A DNA stretch of 64,000 nucleotides from contig JAUJPP010000007.1 of NCBI GenBank assembly GCA_030562195.1, positions 29,199,769-29,263,768 of the forward strand, given 5' to 3'. The position numbers and the translations under genes were made by a program. The notes under the pieces were generated by a model that searched no databases, was not told the origin of the DNA, and was given only the letters and a program-made list of their open reading frames with translations. Below are positions 39,524 to 50,798 of this stretch, piece by piece. This DNA is from Nipponacmea schrenckii (lineage: Eukaryota > Mollusca > Gastropoda > Lottiidae). How positions within the stretch are numbered: the first letter of the stretch is position 1; every line of letters begins with the position of its first letter.

Positions 39524-39555
<32 letters not shown>
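38456..39555 (+). mobile_element. Poly(A)-bounded segment nested in the LINE 3' region
   Basis: A run of 26 A (38430-38455) and a run of 28 A (39528-39555) bracket about 1.07 kb that differ in character from the rest of the LINE. The segment has two internal direct repeats about 170 bp apart (caatatattgaatat.atttgac through gtcacaccttccgta at about 38540-38610 and 38712-38785), several ccggaagt boxes and the phrase aaatttcatcaaaatcggtc. The second copy of this LINE end (59740-59890) passes from the 3'-region repeat to the terminal sequence without this segment. That supports a plus-strand, poly(A)-tailed insertion into an A-rich site. No ORF of note is present. It could instead be a variable part of the LINE. 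Confidence 0.5.
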
Positions 39556-39659
39556 TAAAATAATCCGAACGATTACAATACGTTTTCGCCAAAGTCGAAA
39601 TACGTAAAAAAGAAAATAAAATCGAAAATACATAATATCTCAATATACAATTCGTCTGA

Positions 39660-40112
39660 AATACTAAAAATACACAAGTACATGTGTATCAAATGGACAG
39701 AGATATGTTCCGGCGATCAAGTACATGACCACAAATAAATATACAATACTCCACGTACAATTTGTTTAAAAATACACAAGTACATGTGCATGAATGGACA
39801 GATTTTCAACCTACAATTTGTTTATAAAATGGATGTAATATATAGTTCCCGCGGCCATGCACACGACCGCAAAAAATCACGTATTATTTCAACGTACAAT
39901 TTATTTTCAAATACACAATTACATGTGTAAATAATGGACAGATTTATCTTCCGGCGATCAAGTACATGACAGCAAAAACCATATATCATTTCAATGTACA
40001 ATTAGTTTTAAAATACACAAGTACATGTGTATAAAATGGACAGATTCATCATTCTGCGATCAAGTACATGACCACAAAAACCAAGGAATATACAAGTACA
40101 TCTGCATGAGAC
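39660..40112. repeat. Tandem repeats in the LINE 3' region, about 4 copies
   Basis: Units of roughly 100-130 bp share acacaagtacatgtgtataa, then atggacagat, then gcgatcaagtacatgacc, aaaaacc and a caatgtacaatt.gttt block. They lie in the LINE 3' region. A similar string (cacatgtacttgttta) occurs in the other 3'-end copy at 59764. Confidence 0.78.
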
Positions 40113-40136
40113 GATCAGACATCAAAACATACATAT

Positions 40137-40189
40137 AAAAAAAAAAAAAAGAAAAAAAAAAAGAAAAAAAAAAAAAAGAAAAAAAGAAT
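40137..40189. repeat. 53-bp pure purine (A/G) tract
   Basis: Runs of A interrupted by single G occupy the stretch, which reads as poly(T) with C on the LINE sense strand. It separates the ORF-proximal 3' region from the tandem repeats. Confidence 0.85.
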
Positions 40190-40525
40190 TGCCAAAGCGT
40201 CAGTGCATGTGCTGCGAGCGGGCTACCCAACCCTACTCCATTTTATGTTCTTATTTTCTATGGAGGGGGAGGTAGGATTTGTCCATGCTCAAGACCAGCT
40301 TTAAGGATGTTTACTCATCCCCCGACAGTAGTAATTTAGATTTTCAAAATGGTTCAAGTTAGGCCAAAATAGAATTGTTGGTGGTGATATACCTGCGGGA
40401 AAGGGAAAATAAAATTAATAAATTACTTAAATCATTAAATCATGGAGAAACACAATTGTTAAGATAGCCATCAGCAAGTAAGCCTATAGTTGGTGAAAAG
40501 AATACCCGTGTAACAGGAAGTATGC

Positions 40526-41519
40526 TTATGTTAATGAAAGATTACCAAGAATCATCCTTCGAAAAGTCTTAAAATCTGATGCTGATTTAATATTTTCTTC
40601 TAGACCATTCCATAAAATTGATCCTTTGTATTTAATACTTTGTTTAATCAAATTGATTCGTGGTTTTTGCACCACAAGTTTTGAATTTATGCTAGAATAA
40701 GGCGTCTGTTTATAGCTAAAGAGGCTTGAAAGGTAGGAAGGAGACAAGTTGTTCAGAATTTTATACATAAATTTATACGAATTAAAATTATGCCTGGTTT
40801 TAATGTCAAAAATATTAAGCCTTTTAAGATTCAGTGACAAATCAGTATTATACTTAGAACCAAGAATTAATTTTAAAGCAATTTTTGGTGCCTGTGTAAA
40901 ATATCGGCCGATGCAATGTCGTGCGAATCCCAAATAGTTGAACAATAATCCAAATATGGTTGAAAGTGACATTCATAAAAAATAGATCTATATTTTTCAG
41001 GCATGATCTTTCTTAACTGTCGCAGTTGAAATAACTTAGTATTTAAAATTTTAGCAACGAACTTTACGTGCGGAGTCCATGAGAGATTTTGATTCACAGT
41101 AACACCTAGTAATTTAAAGTTTTCAACTTGTTCAATAAATTGATTATTAAGTTCAATTGATAAATCTGATGAATATTTTCTTTTTTGAGAAGTTGTAATT
41201 AACATACATTTGGTCTTATTTTCATTTAAAATCATGACATTAAAGGAACACCAGTTTAAGATTGCATCAGTATCTTCTTGCAATTTTAATTGTATGTCAG
41301 TAACCGATTTACCAGAAGTATAAATCGTAGTATCATCCGCAAAAAGATCACAGAGTTAATATGCAATGGCAAATCATTAATATAAAGATTAAACAACAAG
41401 GGACCTAAAATTGATCCTTGTGGTACTCCATACTTTATACTTCGAGAAGACGAAAGAGTTCCATTGACGTAACAACGCTGAGTACGATTCGACAAGTAAC
41501 AATTTATGAAGGTTATTAA
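40526..41519 (-). pseudogene. LINE reverse transcriptase, C-terminal part, frameshifted
   Basis: The first piece (about 41515 to 41350) contains GVPQGSILGPLLF and the YINDLP motif that precede the catalytic core. The catalytic FADDT box (two Asp) is present at about 41325-41345, but in a different frame from the first piece, so a 1-bp indel lies near 41345-41360. The next piece runs through LNENKTKCM and WTPHVKFVAKIL to DYCSTIWDS. A second frame change in a short A-run near 40885 leads into the C-terminal thumb and connection region (LKLILGSKYNTD, then a PSYLSSLF motif), ending at 40526. The family copies RNA into DNA at a nicked target site. The copy is dead: it has two frameshifts and no endonuclease domain. 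The CR1/L2/Jockey supergroup fits best by eye, without a tree. Confidence 0.88.
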
Positions 41520-41521
41520 TG

Positions 41522-41988
41522 TACTGTCAAATCATCAAATAAACTGTCAAATCATCAAATACAGATTCAATCAAATACTGTCAAATTATCAAAAACTGAT
41601 TCAAGCAAATACTGTCAAAATATCAAATATACTGCCAAATTATCAAACACAGATTCTATCAAATACCGTCAAATAATCAAACACAGATTCAATCAAATAT
41701 ACTGTCAAATTATCATATAATACTGTCAAATAATCAAACACAAATTCTATCAAATACTGTCAAATTATCAATACAGATTCAATTCAAATACTGTCAAATT
41801 ATCAATACAGATTCAATCAAATATAATGTAAAATTATCAAACACAGATTCAATAAAATACCGGTACTGTCAAATAATCAAACACAGATTCAATAAAATAT
41901 TGGTACTGTCAAATAATCAAACACAGATTCAATAAAATACCGGTACTGTCAAATTATCAAGCACAGATTCAATCAAATACCGTCTAAA
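41522..41988. repeat. 34-bp minisatellite, right half (interrupted)
   Basis: The same unit as at 38054-38318 continues: tcaaatactgtcaaattatc, aaacacagattc. Some units carry an extra ggtac insertion (for example near 41863, 41891 and 41943), a sub-family not seen in the left half. Confidence 0.93.
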
Positions 41989-42940
41989 TAATTGGATTCT
42001 GTCTGATGTATAAAAATTGAATCAAGTCATCTGATTGTCAAGTAATTGAAAATATTTGTAATCTAGTAAAACAATTAGACCAAAGAAAACATATTTTTTC
42101 TCTGGAACTAAGTACCGGTATAATGAAAAACTTTTGTTTCCTTTGTTAAAAACCAAGATCAATATTATTGTTTTAATATATCAAGTTTGAATTAGATTTC
42201 TAAACGAGATCTTATGTTATGTCATAGTACAGACCATGTAATTTTCCTTTGGAACAATCAATTGAATGATTATTTCCAATAGAGAAAGGCTTTGTCATAG
42301 CTGTGAGACAAAAGCATCACAACAGAAGGAAAACATAGGCTTTATTATTAATGATCAAGAGGTGGATACACTTGATAGAGCAAAACAATTTTATATCTAA
42401 CGGGCCTGACTTTTTGAATTGCAATCTAAGTAAAATAATTAAGGTTCGAACAAAATTTTTTTCCATTTGTACAATATTAATTCATATTCATCAAATGCAA
42501 AATAGTAGATTCATCAGATCTGTTTCATAGCAATATTACTATGTATTCTGCTGTGCCTTTGCAATAAAATCAAAAATCTTTACTTTCTTAAGAAATTATC
42601 TTAGGTCTGCCAAGAAAAAATGTTTTAAATAACAGGAGTTATTTCCCTTATATCAGCTTTAATAAATCATCTCATGCTATAACTAATGTAACGGAAATAT
42701 TTAAATAACGCTTAATAATTCTGTTTATCTTCAGGACTAGTTTAACAATCTACTTCATTCCCATGAGATATTCAGCCGGAGAATTCATAGAATTTATTCC
42801 ATTTCGAATACAAAAAATAACAAACAAAAGCCAAATTTAATCAGAAAAAATGTCAAAATGCCATCAACTGTTGTAATCTTAATTTCAAGGTGACATAAAA
42901 GATGATGATTTCCAGAAAAAATTATTTACTTGCACTTTGT

Positions 42941-42985
42941 GAAATGAAATGAATGGAGTTTAACATCCTACTCTTCTGCAACTAA
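42941..42985 (-). mobile_element. SINE family 1, 3'-end fragment
   Basis: gaaatgaaatgaatggagtt and catcctactcttctgcaac match the 3' end of the SINE read from the plus strand. Similarity stops at about 42985. Confidence 0.72.
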
Positions 42986-43524
42986 TGTGTACTTTATGAG
43001 TTTGTTATTTTATATCATCCAAGCAAAATCATCAAGCTACAAAATTTAATTCAGTAAGGCAGTAAAAACAACTTGACTTGATAATGATGAATCTTAATCT
43101 CATTTTTTCCAGGAAATAGCAAAATTATACGGAAAGTTCGTGTACTGCCTCGAGTGAAATTTGGATTTGGCAGTAAAGAATGATTAAGCTTTATAATATA
43201 ATCAAATCTGCCCACTCCAAAATCAATTCAGATCAAAATATTTCTACCGAACTTGATTAAGAAATTCAGATTCAAGAACTACTTCTTTTCTTGTCTTATT
43301 GCTTATAAATAATGCTTTAAATTTAATCAACAACAACATAATTTACAAGATAATTAAGCCATATATAGGAAATTTTAGATAAATGACTTCAGAATTTGTC
43401 ACACAGATGGTACTACCTGCAAGGTCAGTTGTTCAAACTCTGAGCTTATGTCTTCTGTCTAATGCCAATAACATACTGTTGTTTGATAGTAAATTCTTTG
43501 ACAAGCACATGGCACCTCTGTTTA

Positions 43525-43678
43525 CATCTAAATTGACAGACATTCTGAATAGCATGAATAACAAGGGTGAACCAGGCTGAAAAGATCAGAAATTCATCTC
43601 CACCTTTGCTGAGACTGAACCCTCAACTTTCAGGTCAGTAAGCAAGCATGCAACTCACTGAGCCACTATGGAGACAAG
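43525..43678 (-). mobile_element. SINE family 1, tRNA-head fragment
   Basis: The plus strand reads aaccaggctgaaaagatcag, aaattcatctccacctttgc, then tgaaccctcaactttcaggt and aagcaagcatgcaactcact. This corresponds to the promoter end of the SINE, in the same orientation as the 3'-end fragment at 42941. The two may be one copy split by about 540 bp of unrelated sequence. Confidence 0.75.
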
Positions 43679-43713
43679 TTGTGAACAATTCATCTGGATG
43701 CTGCAGGTGTTAA

Positions 43714-43830
43714 CATGGGTGTCTGTGATACAAACTTTACTATCACATGACATTTGAAGGGAGGTAATCAGGTTTCATGGGTGTCTGTGATACTCACTAA
43801 ACTGTCACACGACATCTAAAGGGAGGTTAT
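43714..43830. repeat. Two direct copies of an approximately 62-bp unit
   Basis: catgggtgtctgtgatac, then a ct.tcac.gacat segment and aagggaggt.atca, occurs twice in a row with a few substitutions. Confidence 0.85.
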
Positions 43831-44341
43831 CAACACTTGACATGTAATTATTACAAGAGTTATTAGATGTGGTTAGACAATCGATTCCTGTCAATATTCA
43901 AATTATCTCTAGTCAGATATAGTAAGCCTAATTAGGTCATCAATATGGCTGATGCTATCATTAAGAAGCTAACAAGAACTGTCCTGTCTATAGCCAAGAT
44001 GGACAGTAGGATTGTCTTCTGTTTTCCAATCATATATGTTCTGTACATTTAACTAACAAAAGTGAATAGTATTGATTTCAATTTAGAAACATTACACTGT
44101 ATTTGCGATTATTAGTCCTAAATTCTGCCAATTTAATGTGATTTAGATTGAAAAACAATCGACATCCAACATTGCCCTCTATACCAGGTGGCACAGAAAT
44201 GCTGAAAAGTGCACTTATTTAATCACTTGATGTGTTGCATTGAAAACAGGGCTATTTAACCGGTAGTGACAAAAGTACAAATAACCTTACTTAGTTGAGA
44301 GGCGCATAGCTTTCTTTTAATAGTGATAAGAGCTCAGTAAG

Positions 44342-45256
44342 TAGGGTTACCAGATATGTGTCGAATCAAACCGGGACATTGAGAACCAAAGGTGCGAAGT
44401 CGAAGTGCCGCAGAGTATGAAACAGCTGGAAGCATGGAGGGCGTGGGGCCCAAGAAATTTTTTCAATATTGGTGATAAAAGTGAGATTTGCCTTATTTTA
44501 TACTAATATAAATGGTGTTTTCAAGATTTGATTGAGGCCTATGACGCAGGGAAAAAAATGTTTTTTAACCTTGTTTTTTAACATTTTTAAGTAAACTGAA
44601 CTACTGACCGATATCATAAGACAAGGAATGTGTGAAATGAAAGCTTATTACACGAATTTGAATCTCTGAGATGAGATTTTATTGTTTCGTGTTATTTTAG
44701 TTTTAGTAAGATCATAATTCGTGTGAGCTGTTAATTTTACTATAGTATTTTCTGATTATCATGACACCAAATGTCCCACGAAAAAACAGAAGCACAGGCA
44801 CCTTTTTTGATATCTGTCAGATTATGTATGATTTGTTACTTGTATGAAATGCAGATTACAATAGATAATTATAAATTTTTTTAATTTTTTAAAGATTTAA
44901 ATATGTGGTGGAAAAGAATGGAAAATAAAGACTAAAAGTAACTGCGTGCTTCTAGGCTAGGTCACCATGTCATCCAATCATATGTTATTTACGATGACTT
45001 GCCCAATGAAAAACAAGGTCAAAACGTTAGGATTGTTTATGCACCAACTGATAAGATATGATTTTGAAGTGAAGCATCGATAAGACGTGATAAAACATTT
45101 ATATATTTATTTTTTTTATTACAAAACTAGATCAAGAATTTCATTTTTATACCAAACCGGGACATTTAGGAACAAAATAGTTTCCGGGATGGGACGCCTG
45201 ATATTGACCTAAAAAACGGGACTGTCCCGGTTTTTCCGGGACGTCTGGTAACCCTA
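44342..45256. mobile_element. Non-autonomous hAT-like DNA transposon, 915 bp
   Basis: The left end TAGGGTTACCAGA is matched by the reverse complement of the right end TCTGGTAACCCTA (13 bp exact). Further inward both ends carry accgggac-type sequence. The element is flanked by a perfect 8-bp duplication, tcagtaag, at 44334-44341 and 45257-45264. An 8-bp duplication with short inverted repeats is the hallmark of the hAT superfamily. No transposase frame is present, so it would have been moved in trans by a relative. Confidence 0.9.
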
Positions 45257-45264
45257 TCAGTAAG

Positions 45265-46821
45265 TCAATTTTTCTCTTCAGACTAAGCAAAACAATCTGA
45301 TGTGCAAATCCATTAAGGGCTTATGACAAGACTAGTTACAAGGTTAAGAACCTTGAAAAGTCAAGATGGCCCTGGTGACCTGTTCCTTTCCTCAAGAACA
45401 ACTACTTTATAATAATGCTCTAAAAATAAAATATATGTCTGAAAATTTTAGTGTAATCTTGATGCAGAAACAGATTGTCTGATATACTTTATATGGATTT
45501 TAATTGTCTCACGCTATTCTCATCCCTTTGTCCAATGCTATGGACACTCTGTTAAATAGCTGCAATAAATCCAATTAAAAGATCAGACCGACAACCAGGC
45601 TAATCAGGTCTCCGCGGGTTAATTTGATTTAAACTAAGGTTTAAATGGTAGATATAAATAGAAACAGGAAGTATAGCATGATTCATTTTGAACAAACTAA
45701 TTTTTTTCTCTTATGATCTTTTACAATAAAAGAATATTAGTTTCAGTTTTTTTACATTTGTTAAAACGTGTTCTAATGTCAAGTCTAGATTATAATATTA
45801 AAGAATTGGTTTACTGTCCTGTGAATGCTTCCAATCAGTTGTTACCTACAATTATTAAATTTAATACTTTACTGAACATGTTCGAGCAGGCTGCATAGTG
45901 AGTGTCCAGATAGCTTTTGATAGCTTCTTGACACACTTTATTGAGGTTTTGTTTCTGTAAATCTCTCAAAAAATGACAGAGTCGTTATGTACATGTATAA
46001 GTGTGTTGATTTGCAGTTTTAAAAATTACTTAACATCATGGTCCTTAATACAATTCTTTACAGAAATAGATGATGCAAAGTACCAAAATGTCTGAGTTGA
46101 TGTCTTTGTGGAACAAGCCCAACTTATTTGAAATGTTTTTGAACAAATTTAGGCTACAAGAAGAATAATGAAGTGTCTTCTGTAGATTAAACTTATTGCT
46201 ATTGACTAGAGCCAAAACTACTTAAACTCAATTAGCTTGATTGACACAAGTAGATTTTTTATTATCAATAGGCGGCCATTTTCTCCTTGACGATTAGTGT
46301 ATAAAATGACCAGTATAGTTTGATTTGAAAATTGTCTGAAATGATTTCCTGTAAAGATTAATAAAGAGGTTCAGTTCAAAATTAATTTCCGTTGCCTTTA
46401 TTACATTACCTTACAAATTTTAAGGACAATTTATAATATTAGATGAAGTAATTACCCTAAATGTAATATGAAGTCAAAGTTAAGTTTCTGGTAAATGTGT
46501 TTTTTTGTAACAAAATTTTTAATGAAATTTTTCTTGATCAAACGTTAAAGCTAGATTTTTTATGTCAAATGTTTTAATAAAATATCTATTATATTTCTTG
46601 TTAATTTTTTTTTTAGTTCAAGAAAGGCTAGGAGTTTAAAAAATTAAACATTTTGTAACCTTGTCAGGCAGGCCACCTCATCTCAATTTTAGCTTTCCTA
46701 TGAAATTTGATGTCTAAGGAGAGAAACATGGTAATCCTGTGTTTACTGATTATTCTGTTTTGTTACCTACCTCTTGAAACTATGTCTGTATCTAAATTGA
46801 AATTAATGCAGGGTTGATGGT
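45265..46821. other. AT-rich non-coding DNA
   Basis: No gene or repeat was supported. The 61-codon plus-strand frame at 45713-45898 has no recognisable motif. Confidence 0.5.
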
Positions 46822-46984
46822 ATGAAAAATGAAATGGAAAGGAGCTTATTGTTCCATTTAAAAGATAAACACCATTTTCTATGTCAGCCTGTCAGATCAA
46901 CATCACTGACAGGGGAAACCAGGTTGAACCCTTGACATTCAGGTAAGCAAACAAGCAGCTAAATTACTCAGCCACAAAAGCTCC
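46822..46984 (-). mobile_element. SINE family 1, internally deleted copy
   Basis: The tail-like aaaatgaaatgga is followed, after a large deletion of the body, by ttctatgtcagcctgtcag, catcactgacaggggaaacc, then ttgaacccttgacattcagg and taagcaaacaagca. The promoter end is thus preserved. Confidence 0.75.
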
Positions 46985-47606
46985 CTTAGTTGAATAGCTG
47001 TGTTGAGAGATGAAGACAGTTGCTTGCTTTTCCACAGAAGGCGAAATGTCTACTTGATATTTTCCTAAATTAAGATATATTATATGGTTTTTTCTTCATA
47101 TGAAACATGTCTGCCTCCTTGACATTTTAGTGTCATAAATTTTATTTTCAAAATGTCAACTGAACTCTACGATGTTAATATTCGTATGAAGAGTTTGCTA
47201 AGGCTATGATGGTACATAATGGAATTTTTAAATGTATTTTCTTTGTGAGATTGTTAAGCTTTTTTGGTATAGTTAGGAACAGATCCTTATGTACAATACA
47301 GTCTGATTAAAAAAGACAGGATCTGCTTATTTGAATATGAATTATCACTACAAAATCAACTGTTGTGTCCTAGATGACAATTAAGTGTATTGTTTGTGTT
47401 CATGTTCAGGACTTTACCTGGATGGGTATATATAGATTTGCTTAACTATACTGTTGAATGTCCATTGCATGAAATTTGGATGATTATATACTATACATGA
47501 TCTGTCTGTAATCAATCTTACTCATATTGTTCACAAAATTGACAGGAATAATTAATATATAATTGTCTTACCATACTCTGGAAATCAACCAAAAATATAA
47601 ATCAAC

Positions 47607-47635
47607 ACTTACCTAGAATAGAAAAAATAAAGTTA
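47607..47635 (-). promoter_or_regulatory. Candidate recursive-splicing (ratchet) site
   Basis: On the minus strand a tttattttttctattctag acceptor is fused directly to gtaagtgttg, so a 3' splice site and a consensus 5' splice site abut with no exon between them (junction between 47613 and 47612). A taac branch-point-like string lies just upstream. Known ratchet points in long animal introns have this form. It is on the same strand as, and about 38.6 kb upstream of, the KChIP-like exon. By base composition an AGGTAAGT octamer is expected about once per strand in a window this size, so the T-rich tract is the main extra support. Confidence 0.4.
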
Positions 47636-47694
47636 ATTTAATTATGTGTTCATAATATATACACAGATAATATCTAATAAAAAAAAGAATATCC

Positions 47695-48033
47695 TAAACA
47701 AGTTAAGTGTAGCACTGACTAATTTCAAACATGTTACATGTAACATTGACTCAATTTAAAACAAGTTAAGCATAGCATTGACTTATTTCAAACATGTTAC
47801 ATGTAACATTGACTAAATTCAAAACAAATTGCGCATAACATTGACTAAATTCCAAACAAGTTACATGTAGCATTAACTAATTCCAAACAAGTTACTTGTA
47901 GCATTAACTAATTCCAAACAACTTACATGTAACATGGTCTAAAATCAAAACAAGTTGTACATAACATTGCCTAAATTCAAAACAAGTTACATGTAGCATT
48001 AACTAATTCCAAACAAGTTACATGTAGCATTGA
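47695..48033. repeat. 31-bp minisatellite, about 11 copies
   Basis: The unit contains aaacaagttacatgtagcat, then tgactaattc. Variants alternate tagcattaac, taacattgac and cataacattg. Confidence 0.92.
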
Positions 48034-49299
48034 CATAGATAAATTGTTAAATAATTATATTGGAGTAAAGTTAAAATATGTTAGTAACATTTCTTTGTTC
48101 CTTACTTAATCAGCAGAAAAAAAAGTTGGATAATTTTTTTTATGATTTCTGTAAAGAGCTAAAGTAACATACACACAAAAAGTGAAAATAAAGTTTCTTC
48201 ATTACAATATGCTCAAAACAACCCAACAACACCTCTAAGAAACATTGGATGACATCTGACTTGCCTTGTTTTAACAATTATCTACAAAATCAATCCATAT
48301 AAGCATGCCAGACTTCTTGCAAATCAGAGCCTTCAGTAAACTGTTGTAGACACTATTTTGTTATATTTGATAGCAATCCTGGTGAGACTTTAAGTAAGGT
48401 GTGAGAAGATTTTTTGATCTATCTATAATCTCTTAAAAAATTCAGACTTACTTGAACAAGTTTACTAAAACCATTAAATATTAAAAAAAAAAGATAAAAC
48501 TACCTGACTGAAGAATTCTTTAAACCGGAAAAACCTAATATACATTCCATTTTAATAATCGACACTAATCAAATACAGATGGTGCTAGAAATTAGCCTGA
48601 ATACTACTACAATTTAGATCAGCCGATAAGTTTGTTGGATTGGTATCTCATTTTAGATCTTGAAAAAGAATTGGCAGTACTATTGGTATGGAATTTATTT
48701 AGAATTAGAAGAGAAAGATAAACTAGAAAAACTAGGAAGGTGTTCTGGTTCTTGTCGGATCTGATTGTATTTATTGTACCAACACCAACTGAATACAAAT
48801 TAAATACTATCAATTACTAATAATGTTCATTCAAAGTTTTGTATCATTGGTATATAGGAACAGACAATTTAGTCTTAGGTCATTGTCTGTATAAAAATTT
48901 CCATTGTATGACTTGTGTTTATTAAGTTGATAGGGTACTAGTAATATATTAACATTTCATTTGGTTACTTAAACTGTAAACGTTAATTTATTTTAATCAA
49001 TTAATACTCATATATCTTGTACTACTTTATTCAAAAGCCAAGTTGTTAAGTCACATTCCTTAAGATATTGTTCCTTTTTATTTAACTGAATTTTGTTGGT
49101 TTAAAAAGGTAGGATTTACTTTGATTTACTTGGTATACTTAGCAATGTCAATTTTATAGACCAAATGCAAAAGTAAAAAACTGTATCTTGTGAAGCTTAT
49201 GCATACTCTTCCTTTAAGGAAGTGATTAAACCTATTCTAATTTAAATTTCTTAACGAAATATTATGAAATTATGTGAAAGGAAATATTCAGAATAACAA
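48034..49299. other. AT-rich non-coding DNA
   Basis: Nothing beyond chance open frames was recognised. Confidence 0.5.
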
Positions 49300-49782
49300 G
49301 AAAAAGATATATACTCAATTTAAATAGAAAAAGATAGATACTCAGATTAAATAGAAAGGGATAGATACTCAGATTAAATAGAAAAAGATAGGTACTCAGT
49401 TTAAATAGAAGAGATAGATACTCAGATTAACAAAAAGGGATAGATAGATGTACTCAGATTAAGGTAAAAAGAATAGATACTCAGATTAAGGTAAAAAGAA
49501 TAGATACTCAGATTAAGGTAAAAGGGATACATATTCAGATTAAGGTTAAAGGGATAGATACTCAGATTCAGGTAAAAGGGATAAATACTCATATTAAAGA
49601 CAAATGGATAGATACTCATATTAAAAAAAGGGATAGATACTCATATTAAAAAAAGGGATAGATACTCAGATTAAGGTAAAAGGTATAAATACTCAGATTC
49701 AGGTAAAAGGGATAGATACTCATATTAAAGACAAATTGATAGATATTCATATCAATGACAAAGGGATAGATATTCAGATTAC
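49300..49782. repeat. Approximately 27-bp minisatellite, about 17 copies
   Basis: The constant part is gatagatactcagattaa; the linker alternates between ggtaaaaggga, atagaaaaa and agacaaatg, giving sub-families in blocks. The Ser-Ile-Tyr-rich minus-strand frame at 49422-49619 comes from the repeat. Confidence 0.92.
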
Positions 49783-50317
49783 AGAGAAAGAGGTTATAAG
49801 ATTATTGAAAGAAGGATAGCTTCCGTTTGAATCCTACATTGATCTAATACCAGGTCTATCAATCAAACTGTGTGGTTAGGTTGTAGAATTGTACAACTCA
49901 TGAATATTTATAACTTTCCTGTTTTGATGTTATTGCGATTCAATTCCTCACATTAAATGCCATGAAAACATTGAAATCTTGTTGAAATAACATACTTAAG
50001 TGCCAATTCAGTTAAAATGCATGAAAATTCTGCTCTCTTAAATAGAAACATTTAGTCTAACAACTAAATTTATTTTCTACTAACAGGTGGTGAAAAAAGT
50101 TTGTTTACAGTAGAGACAAGAGCTAAAAGTTTCCAATTAGAATAAAAACTTCCAGAAATTCAATTATTCGTGATTGCAATTTTATTGAACACTGGTTTCT
50201 AGGAAATGTTTTTTTTTTAATCTCAAGACTTATTTTAACTTTTCAACCAAGTCTAACAACATTTGCTCTAAAATAAATATGAACTAAGAATGAGTAACCT
50301 AAGTATATGAAAAAAAA

Positions 50318-50798
50318 ATATACTGAATTGAAAAACTAGACTTGCAGAATATCAGTGCTGTTATGGAACGGTTAAATATACTGAATTGAAAAACCAGAGT
50401 TGCAGAATATCAGTGTTATTATGGAACGGTTAAATATACTGAGTTGAAAAACCAGAGTTGCAGAATATCGTGATTTGGAATTTTATTTAAAAAAACCAGG
50501 TTTCGGGAAATGTGTTTAAATTTAAAAACTTAAATTTAACTGATTAAAAACCAATTTCAGAATAACTTTTTGGGCTTAAATATACTATTGAAAAAAAAAT
50601 TTGAGAATAAGTTTTATTAAAAAAAAATATACTGAATTGAAAAACCAGAGTTGCAGAATATCAGTGCTATTATGGAACGGTTAAATATACTGAATTGAAA
50701 AACCAGAGTTGCAGAATATCAGTGCTATTATGGAACGGTTAAATATACTGAATTGAAAAACCAGAGTTGCAGAATATCAGTGTTATTATAGAAAGGTT
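50318..50798. repeat. 58-bp minisatellite, about 6 good copies plus a decayed centre
   Basis: The unit begins aaatatactgaattgaaaaa, continues with ccagagttgcagaatatcag and ends tattatggaacggtt. Copies are nearly identical in 50318-50470 and 50630-50798, with a degraded stretch between. Confidence 0.92.

Larger units (their letters stand above)
38319..41521 (-). mobile_element. 5'-truncated LINE (non-LTR retrotransposon) inside a minisatellite
   Basis: The element reads on the minus strand. It opens directly in the middle of a reverse transcriptase domain (so it is 5'-truncated), continues to the end of that ORF at 40526, and has a long 3' region. It ends in tgtaaaataaagagtttatt followed by a run of about six ATT units at 38323-38342. 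The direct repeat atgta flanks it (38319-38323 and 41519-41523), a possible short target duplication. A microsatellite-like tail rather than a simple poly(A) is typical of several LINE clades. The minisatellite units on both sides are the same, so the insertion post-dates the array. Confidence 0.88.

Noticed and set aside
49422..49619. Ser-Ile-Tyr-rich repeated peptide on the minus strand
   Set aside because: A translation of the 27-bp minisatellite, with no start context or splice sites.
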